Shown here piece by piece: positions 7,164 to 12,647 of a stretch of 40,378 nt of DNA. A program made the position numbers and the translations under genes. How positions within the stretch are numbered: position 1 is the stretch's first letter; every line of letters begins with the position of its first letter. Below the pieces are notes generated by a model that worked only from the letters and a program-made list of their open reading frames with translations, had not been told where the DNA came from and did no database searches. The DNA is from Pseudomonadota bacterium. Its GTDB lineage: Bacteria > Myxococcota_A > Polyangia > Haliangiales > Haliangiaceae. Where the stretch lies: assembly GCA_022360315.1 (NCBI GenBank), contig JAKSDA010000554.1:1-40378 (forward strand), given 5' to 3'.

Positions 7164-9137
7164 ATGCGTAGCCTACTGAAAATACCCATCGAAAAGACAT
7201 CCATTGACAGAATACAAATCGACAAAAAACCGTGGATGGCGGTGTTTCTTCCGGCCCTTTTGATTGCGTCCTGTTCCAAGGGTGGACAGGAGTGTGAGGG
7301 AGCTGATTGTGTCGAATCACCGGTGACCGCATCGGACACCTGTTTGCCAGAAGGTGCGGGAGATTTTACCGATGCCGATCAATTCGAATACATCATTGTC
7401 GGGGCTGGTGCGGGGGGCGGGCCGCTCGCGGCCAACCTGGCCCGGGCCGGGCATTCGGTGCTTCTTCTGGAAGCCGGTGAGGATCCCTGTAATCTGTTGA
7501 CCAACCAGGTGCCGGCCTGGCACGCCCTGGCCAGCGAAGACCCCGAGATGGCCTGGTTTTATTTTGTCGATCACTACAGCGATCCGACCCAGGCCGGTCG
7601 CGACAGCAAGTACACACCCGAGGGCATCCTCTACCCGCGCGGTACCGGGATCGGCGGCTCGACCTCGGTCAACGCCATGATCACGGTGACCCCGCACGAC
7701 AGCGATTGGAATCGACTGGCCGAGATGACCGGTGATACGTCGTGGCACAGCCAGAATATGAAGGGATACTTCGATCGGGTCCGCGACTGGCTGCGGGTCG
7801 AGCGGGCCGATCCATTTCTCGCCATCAACGATGAAAAGCTACTCGAGATCGTATTGGCTGCCGGGGTCACGTTTGACCGATCGTACACGCCCGCAACTCT
7901 GCTCGGTGAGCTTTTCGGGCTTCTATCGCGCGATCTCACTCAGAGTCCGGCCAAGCAAGGCCTCTACAATGTCCCCCTTGCGACCGATGGAGGCCGTCGC
8001 GGTGGCGTGCGCGACTATCTGATTCAGACCGTCCTCGACGGACATCCTCTGACCATCAAGACCGGCGCGTTCGTGACCAATTTGACCTTTGCTGCCGGTC
8101 CCGACCCAGACGGCAAAGCCCGGGTGACCGGTGTCGAGTTTATCGAGGGAAAAAACCTCTACCGGGCCAGTTTGAAGGCGCCGGATACGCCGGGTCCCAG
8201 GCGCAGTGTGGCGGCTATGCGCGAGGTAATCGTCTCGGCCGGTGCGTACAACACGCCACAAATCCTCAAACTATCAGGTATTGGGCCGGCTGATGAGCTG
8301 GCCGCGCTCGGCATTGAGGTTCGAGTCGCCTTGCCCGGTGTGGGCGAAAATCTGCAGGATCGATACGAGGTCGGCATTGTGCACGAGACCCGGCGCGACT
8401 TTGATTTGATCCGCAACTGCACCTTTGGCGAGGGCAATGATCCGTGTCTTCAGTCGTGGAACCAGGGGCGCGGCGTGTACACGTCCAACGGCTCGACCGT
8501 GGCCATCGTCAAGAAATCGTCGCCTGACCTGGACGAGCCCGACCTGTTCATTTTTGGCACGCCGGCCGATTTCCGCGGTTATTATCCCGGCTATTCTCGT
8601 GACGGCATCGCCGACAAGAACGAATTCACCTGGATCATTCTCAAGGGCCATACCGAGAACCGCGCTGGCTCGGTGACGCTCAAATCGGCAGACCCGCGCG
8701 ACACGCCGATCGTCAATTTCCGTTACTTCCACGAGGGCAGCACAGACCAGGGACAAGATCAGCACGACCTCGACGCTGTGGTGACCGCGGTGGAGTTTGT
8801 CCGCGACATTGCGCAAAAGACCCGCGACATACAGTTCCTGTTTCCGTATTTCAAGGAGATCTGGCCGGGCAACGCGGTGGATGAGCGCCACGAGATCGAG
8901 CAGTTCATCAAAGACGAGGCCTGGGGCCATCACGCCTGCTGCACCAACAAGATAGGCGGCGACGACGATCCGATGGCAGTTCTCGACAGTCGGTTTCGAG
9001 TGCGCGGAACCACTGGACTGCGCGTGGTGGATGCCTCGGTATTTCCCGAGATCCCCGGCTTCTTCATCGCCGCGCCGATCTATATGATCAGCGAAAAAGC
9101 CGCCGACGTCATTCTCGAGGACGTCAGCCGGCAGTGA
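7164..9137 (+). CDS. GMC-family FAD oxidoreductase, predicted lipoprotein
   Basis: This 657-aa flavoprotein belongs to the glucose-methanol-choline oxidoreductase family. The ADP-binding motif is VGAGAGGGP (about 79-87) with the ribose-binding Glu in LLLEAGE. The two family signatures are PRGTGIGGSTSVNAM and SAGAYNTPQILKLSGIGP. The C-terminal domain contains WGHHACCTNK, which carries the likely active-site His, followed by RVVDASVFPEIPG. The N-terminus has a hydrophobic segment ending LLIASC with Cys37, a convincing lipobox, so the enzyme is probably lipid-anchored outside the cytoplasm, which is unusual for this family. The n-region before it is long (about 24 residues); an alternative ATG at 7236 gives a classical signal but lacks a ribosome-binding site, whereas 7164 has AGGA at 7151-7154. 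The substrate, an alcohol or sterol-like compound, is unknown. Confidence 0.88.
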   Translation: MRSLLKIPIEKTSIDRIQIDKKPWMAVFLPALLIASCSKGGQECEGADCVESPVTASDTCLPEGAGDFTDADQFEYIIVGAGAGGGPLAANLARAGHSVLLLEAGEDPCNLLTNQVPAWHALASEDPEMAWFYFVDHYSDPTQAGRDSKYTPEGILYPRGTGIGGSTSVNAMITVTPHDSDWNRLAEMTGDTSWHSQNMKGYFDRVRDWLRVERADPFLAINDEKLLEIVLAAGVTFDRSYTPATLLGELFGLLSRDLTQSPAKQGLYNVPLATDGGRRGGVRDYLIQTVLDGHPLTIKTGAFVTNLTFAAGPDPDGKARVTGVEFIEGKNLYRASLKAPDTPGPRRSVAAMREVIVSAGAYNTPQILKLSGIGPADELAALGIEVRVALPGVGENLQDRYEVGIVHETRRDFDLIRNCTFGEGNDPCLQSWNQGRGVYTSNGSTVAIVKKSSPDLDEPDLFIFGTPADFRGYYPGYSRDGIADKNEFTWIILKGHTENRAGSVTLKSADPRDTPIVNFRYFHEGSTDQGQDQHDLDAVVTAVEFVRDIAQKTRDIQFLFPYFKEIWPGNAVDERHEIEQFIKDEAWGHHACCTNKIGGDDDPMAVLDSRFRVRGTTGLRVVDASVFPEIPGFFIAAPIYMISEKAADVILEDVSRQ

Positions 9138-9162
9138 AGGAGTAAGCTGGAGCGGCGGGTTT

Positions 9163-9180
9163 CGTCCGTCCGTCCGTCCG
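9163..9180. repeat. CGTC tetranucleotide microsatellite
   Basis: Four and a half tandem CGTC units lie 25 bp after the GMC stop codon, just before double-hairpin copy B. The tract is non-coding and may vary in length between strains. Confidence 0.7.
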
Positions 9181-9183
9181 GGG

Positions 9184-9264
9184 GGCCTGGCCCAAAACAA
9201 ATAGCCTGAGCGCGAAGCTCCCGGGCCGTGCCCGGTCCCGTTGCATCCTTTGCAATGGGATCGT
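9184..9264 (+). other. double-hairpin repeated element, copy B
   Basis: This is the diverged second copy of the element at 834-915. The first hairpin is weaker: GAGC/GCTC closes a GCGAA loop, with outer pairs GCC/GGC. The second is longer: CGGTCCCGTTGCA pairs with TGCAATGGGATCG around TCCTT, with two G-U wobbles. The conserved loop block GCATCCTTT and the flanking CAATG are kept. No gene start follows directly; instead MITE copy 2 begins 25 bp later. Confidence 0.6.
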
Positions 9265-9289
9265 GTATCGTTGTAGCGCATCCGCATTA

Positions 9290-9450
9290 AGAGCCGATCC
9301 AAAAACTCTCCGCGTCGCCAGAGCGCCGATCCATCACCGCCAGCGGGCTTGCTCATCGGTCAAATACACCCAGTATTCTCCACTCCTGGCCCACCCACTG
9401 GCGGCGCGCCTCGTCGCTCTGGCTCGGTCCGAGGTTTTTGGACCGGCTCT
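9290..9450. repeat. MITE-like palindromic repeat, copy 2 (complete, 161 bp)
   Basis: The outer ends read AGAGCCGATCCAAAAAC and, reversed, AGAGCCGGTCCAAAAAC: 17-bp terminal inverted repeats with one mismatch. Further inside, GCCAGAGCG and CCGCCAG recur in inverted order, so most of the element can fold back. TA precedes the left end; AA follows the right end, so a clean TA target duplication is not shown. No transposase is encoded. It resembles a non-autonomous miniature element moved by an enzyme encoded elsewhere. Confidence 0.85.
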
Positions 9451-9496
9451 AAACCGACCGGCGTCGAGCGAGTCGCCGAGCGTCTGTTTCCCGCGG

Positions 9497-10480
9497 TCAT
9501 TCGTTGTCCCAGGAGCGATGCTTCTCCAGCTGGCGCAAGAGGGCCGCCAGGCCCTCTGCGTCGAGTGCGTCGATCCTGGCTTCGCGTGCCGGGGTAAGCG
9601 CAATATCCAAGCCCTGGCAAAGGGCGCGTATTCCCTGTCGGAGACCTGCCTGGATGCCCCGAGCCATCCCGTCGGACCTGCCTTGGTCGTAGCCATCGGA
9701 CTTGCCCTGGTCGTAGCCATCGGACTTGCCCTGGTCGTAGCCATCGGACTTGCCCTGGTCGTAGCCCTGCGACTTGCCCCGGTCGAAACTGCGGGTTTGC
9801 AGTTTTTGCAGCACCGGATTGCCCTTGTCGATGAGGCCGCGGGCGACTGCGTTGTCGGCTTCGACCGCTTCGAGCAGTGCCTTCACTTTCAGCGGCCGGC
9901 GCAAACATCGGTCTCTGATAGACGAGGCGTTCTTCAGAGTCTTCCAGCCGTCCTCACGCGCCGACCACTCGGCGACCGGGCCGGCCTTGACAAGCTCGGT
10001 GCTGGCGCGTTTGTCGACCCGAACATGGATGACAAATACCCGGCGCACACCGCGTTCGAGCAAATACCGGGCGCGCCTGTCGAGGCTGGCCTCGCTCTGA
10101 GTATGCTTGACCTCAAACGACAGCTCTTCGAGATGGCGATGGCCGTCGGCATCGATGCCCTGTTTGCGAATGCACGCGTCGGTGGCGAAGTCGTTGTCGT
10201 GAGAAACCCGGGTGAGCAATTCAGTCGAGCCGACGTAGCCGTCGGCGACGTTGGCCCGCAGAACATATGCAATGTCGAACTGACGATCGGCATGGGGTGG
10301 GCCCGAGGGCGCCACCTGTATGATCTGGCCGTCGATCATCTCCTGGTAGGTTTCGGGCTCGACCACGTGCTCGTCCGGCGGTGGAAATTTGGGCTGGCTG
10401 GCGCCGGGCAGCTCGGCAGCGGCAGAACTGCTCGCACCAGGTGCGAGATAGACGGAACGAGAGGGCGTGTCGCTGCTCAT
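9497..10480 (-). CDS. Uma2-family PD-(D/E)XK nuclease with tandem-repeat tail
   Basis: This 327-aa protein has an N-terminal PD-(D/E)XK restriction-endonuclease-like fold of the Uma2/DUF820 family: GQIIQVAPSGPPHADRQ, then DFATDACI with Asp101, and FEVKHTQ with Glu123 and Lys125 as the E-x-K pair. The family is common and mostly uncharacterised; nuclease activity is inferred. Residues of about 230-270 consist of GYDQGKSD repeats encoded by a 24-bp DNA tandem repeat. The C-terminus (LTPAREARIDALDAEGLAALL) resembles the short helical tails of PD-(D/E)XK transposase-like proteins. The ATG at 10480 was chosen over an in-frame GTG at 10501. The gene ends 46 bp from MITE copy 2, and no partner gene is adjacent. 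Confidence 0.75.
   Translation of the reverse strand: MSSDTPSRSVYLAPGASSSAAAELPGASQPKFPPPDEHVVEPETYQEMIDGQIIQVAPSGPPHADRQFDIAYVLRANVADGYVGSTELLTRVSHDNDFATDACIRKQGIDADGHRHLEELSFEVKHTQSEASLDRRARYLLERGVRRVFVIHVRVDKRASTELVKAGPVAEWSAREDGWKTLKNASSIRDRCLRRPLKVKALLEAVEADNAVARGLIDKGNPVLQKLQTRSFDRGKSQGYDQGKSDGYDQGKSDGYDQGKSDGYDQGRSDGMARGIQAGLRQGIRALCQGLDIALTPAREARIDALDAEGLAALLRQLEKHRSWDNE
9684..9779 (-). repeat. 24-bp tandem repeat, 4 units, inside Uma2 gene
   Basis: The unit TGGTCGTAGCCATCGGACTTGCCC-type (plus strand, 24 bp) begins at 9684, 9708, 9732 and 9756. The first three units are virtually identical and the fourth is diverged. Because 24 is a multiple of three, copy-number change would lengthen or shorten the GYDQGKSD stretch without breaking the frame. 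Confidence 0.9.
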
Positions 10481-10588
10481 GGTCGACCTGAAAGGTAGCA
10501 CAAAAAAACCCCCCGCGGAGGTTGTGCTTACAGTTTTTACGCAGCGAATTCGCGCCCCTGTCAGGGGCCGCCTCGCGGCCGAGCTCGC

Positions 10589-10980
10589 TCAGCCGGGCCG
10601 AATCTCGATCCGTCGCGGTTTGACCGCTTCGGCCTTGGGCAGGTGCAGGGTGAGAACACCCTGGTCGAGCTGTGCAGAGACCTTTTCGCGGTCGACAAAC
10701 TCCGGCAGTTCGAAGCTGCGGCGGTAGTTGGCGGGGCGGAACTCGCGCTCGAGGGCATCCTCTGTCAGGTCGCTACCCACCGACCCCTCGATGGTCAACC
10801 GCTCGTCCTCGAGGTGAATGTTCAGGTCGTCCCTGGATACACCGGGCAGGTCGGCGATGAGAAGATACTCGTCGCGGTTTTCGTAAATGTCGACCAGCGG
10901 GCGAATGGTCGCGCGTTCTTCGATCGCTTCGGGTGGCTTTCGGCCCGACGATTGTCTCGTTCGATGATTTCTGTGCTCAT
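10589..10980 (-). pseudogene. Hsp20 small heat-shock protein, frameshifted
   Basis: The alpha-crystallin domain reads clearly from about 10930 downward (VDIYENRDEYLLIADLPGV, ending in LDQGVLTLHLPKAEAVKPRRI). In that frame no start codon exists upstream. The expected start is ATG at 10980 with a strong GGAGG at 6-nt spacing, giving MSTEIIERDNRRAE, but this frame is offset by one base from the domain. The interval is 392 nt, one short of 131 codons, so a single base is missing near 10935-10941. This is either a true 1-bp deletion that inactivates the gene or a sequence error. It lies 12 bp downstream of a second, intact hsp20 gene, in an apparent operon. An intact product would be an ATP-independent holdase chaperone. 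Confidence 0.8.
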
Positions 10981-10992
10981 GATAGACCTCCG

Positions 10993-11463
10993 TTATGAAG
11001 ACGCCTTGACGGTGATCTGACGCGGCTGCGCTTCGGCGGCCTTGGGGAGACGAATGGTCAGTATTCCATCTTTGACTGTGGCCGAAGCCTTTTCGAGGTC
11101 GACCCTGCAGGGCAGCGCAAAGCTGCGCGAAAACTTCATGTGAGGGCGCTCCTGGCGGTGAACCGAATATCCTTCTCGTGCCTCTACCCCGCGCTCGCCG
11201 CTCACAGCCAGCACATCGCCGGTCGCGCTGATATTGATATCCTTATCGGATAGACCGGGCACGGCCGCGTAGAGGACCAGTTCGGAGCCGCTGTCGTAAA
11301 GGTTGGTTCGCGGCCAAACAGCTCCCGCGTAGCCGCTCCGCAAATTCGCAGCCGGCTGGTCGAAGCCGCGAAACACATCGTTCATTCGGCGTCGCAGCTC
11401 GTCGAGGGCCGCAAAGCTGCGACCGAACTCTCGATCGAAATTACTCCATCGGGTCAGGTACAT
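10993..11463 (-). CDS. Hsp20 small heat-shock protein
   Basis: This 156-aa member of the small heat-shock (alpha-crystallin) family is an oligomeric holdase that binds unfolding proteins. A variable N-terminal arm (FGRSFAALDELRRRMNDVF) precedes the alpha-crystallin domain from YDSGSELVLYAAVPGL to VKDGILTIRLPKA. The GILTIRLPK segment is the typical final strand with the A-x-x-x-G-I-L type signature. The ATG at 11463 has an upstream AAGGAGA at good spacing. It is the first gene of a two-gene unit with the frameshifted paralogue at 10589-10980. No CIRCE element or clear heat-shock promoter could be recognised in its upstream region. Confidence 0.9.
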   Translation of the reverse strand: MYLTRWSNFDREFGRSFAALDELRRRMNDVFRGFDQPAANLRSGYAGAVWPRTNLYDSGSELVLYAAVPGLSDKDINISATGDVLAVSGERGVEAREGYSVHRQERPHMKFSRSFALPCRVDLEKASATVKDGILTIRLPKAAEAQPRQITVKASS

Positions 11464-11654
11464 CGCTTTCTCCTTTTGCTTGTTTGTCGTCAGGTGGCGA
11501 CTTTCGGCCGGGGACTGCTCGCGTCGCTAGCTGGCTAGCTGCCAGTAGTCGCTGTCGAGAGTGTCCTCATGGTAAGTACGATATGCTATTTGGCAACGTG
11601 ATATCTATTCTCTGCCATTCGACAGGTTCGCTGCTCGCGAACACCGAATCAGGT

Positions 11655-11793
11655 AACCACAAGCTGCGGTGTGTCAAGCCGTGACCGGGTCGGCATTCGA
11701 GGGGAAGCACCGAGTAACCACGACATCTCGCGTGTCAACCCGGATTGGGGTGGAAGTCGGTCAACCACGGTGTTTGGCGTGTCAAGCCGTGGC
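11655..11793. repeat. three spaced direct repeats (iteron-like)
   Basis: The pattern AACCAC, ten unconserved bases, then GTGTCAA and C-C-G recurs with starts at 11655, 11716 and 11763 (periods 61 and 47 bp). The 10-nt gap is exact in all three. In the third copy CCACGG (11765-11770) and CCGTGG (11787-11792) form an inverted repeat. The array lies in the 566-bp gap between hsp20 (-) and the polysaccharide genes (+), suggesting regulator-binding sites. It is not CRISPR: units are short, gapped and irregularly spaced. The remainder of 11464-11986 holds no gene I can support. Confidence 0.6.
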
Positions 11794-11986
11794 CGAATAG
11801 ACGGTCGATCGTTGCTGAAGGCGCTTGTCGAGACCGAGACCCGAACCCCGGGACCGAATAACCGGCATTGTGACATTCGTCGTTCTCGATTCGAACCGGG
11901 AGTGTCGAACCGGGAGCGCCTGCCGCCATGTGAGATGATCGCGGCCGGCGAATTTGCACTGCGCTTTTGTTGAACGCGGCCGCGGG

Positions 11987-12019
11987 TTGGAGCGACATAT
12001 CGAGCGAGCTATGCTCGAT
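11987..12019 (+). promoter_or_regulatory. candidate promoter with overlapping inverted repeat
   Basis: TTGGAG (11987-11992) and TATGCT (12010-12015) are separated by 17 bp, a fair sigma-70 match. An inverted repeat ATCGAGC (11999-12005) / GCTCGAT (12013-12019) overlaps the -10 box, as an operator would. Transcription would start only about 8 nt before the ATG at 12030, giving an almost leaderless mRNA for the export gene. Confidence 0.4.
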
Positions 12020-12029
12020 TGCAATACGT

Positions 12030-12629
12030 ATGCTCGACCGTGTGATCCATTTCGTCCTCGCCATGGCCCTCGCGTATTCGGCCGCGGCCTGCGCCGACCC
12101 ACCGCCGAGTGCCTACCCCGCACAGCAGGTCTACGTCGAAGACACCACGCTCGGCCCGGGTGATGCCTTCGAGGTCCGGGTGTTCCGGCAGGACGACCTC
12201 ACCGGGGCCTACAATGTCAACTCGGAGGGGACGATCTCATTTCCGCTCATCGGCGTGGTCGAGGTCCGGGGCAAAACGCCGGTCGAGGTCGAGCGCGAGA
12301 TCCGCGAGCGCCTGGCCGCGGGATATTTGCGCGATCCCCAGGTCTCGCTGCTGGTCAAGGAGTATAACTCCAAAAAAATCTCGGTGTTTGGCCAGGTGCG
12401 CCGGCCGGGAACCCTGCCATTCACCGCCGGCATGACCGTGGTCGATGCCGTGGCTCAGGCGGGTGGTTTTGCCGAGTTGGCCCGCAAAAATGCGGTCACG
12501 GTCACCCGCGTCGACGGCGGAAAAAAGCACAACTACATCATCCCGGTCGAGTCCATTGGCGAGGGCAAGGCCGATAATTTCTACGTGCGACCCGGCGATA
12601 CTGTGTTCGTGCCGAGGCGGGCGTTCTAG
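12030..12629 (+). CDS. polysaccharide export lipoprotein (OPX / Wza-like)
   Basis: This 199-aa outer-membrane polysaccharide export protein starts with a lipoprotein signal, MLDRVIHFVLAMALAYSAAAC, with the acylated Cys at 21. The Poly_export domain follows (LGPGDAFEVRVFRQDDLTG, then SEGTISFPLIGVVEV), and then one SLBB-type domain (ISVFGQVRRPGTLPFTAGMT). The end, YVRPGDTVFVPRR, is the usual family finish. It lacks the extra SLBB repeats and C-terminal helix of E. coli Wza, so it is a short OPX that probably needs a separate outer-membrane partner. The ATG at 12030 is chosen because it starts the signal peptide. It is first in an operon with the ligase/polymerase gene 18 bp downstream. Confidence 0.9.
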   Translation: MLDRVIHFVLAMALAYSAAACADPPPSAYPAQQVYVEDTTLGPGDAFEVRVFRQDDLTGAYNVNSEGTISFPLIGVVEVRGKTPVEVEREIRERLAAGYLRDPQVSLLVKEYNSKKISVFGQVRRPGTLPFTAGMTVVDAVAQAGGFAELARKNAVTVTRVDGGKKHNYIIPVESIGEGKADNFYVRPGDTVFVPRRAF

Positions 12630-12647
12630 CCCACAACGAGAACCCCC

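Noticed and set aside
9263..10498. 411-codon plus-strand frame across MITE copy 2 and the Uma2 gene
   Set aside because: It is the antisense of the Uma2 gene; repetitive Leu/Val/Ala sequence arises from the 24-bp repeat read in the wrong strand.
10643..11020. 125-codon plus-strand frame
   Set aside because: Antisense to the frameshifted hsp20 gene, whose alpha-crystallin domain is unmistakable on the minus strand.
11655..11793. CRISPR array
   Set aside because: Only three short, internally gapped units with unequal spacing; no long identical repeat and no cas genes.
11880..11905. tRNA T-loop-like sequence (GGTTCGAATC on the minus strand; a similar TCGAATC near 1255)
   Set aside because: The flanking bases do not form a 5-bp T-stem and no acceptor or anticodon arm can be drawn around either.
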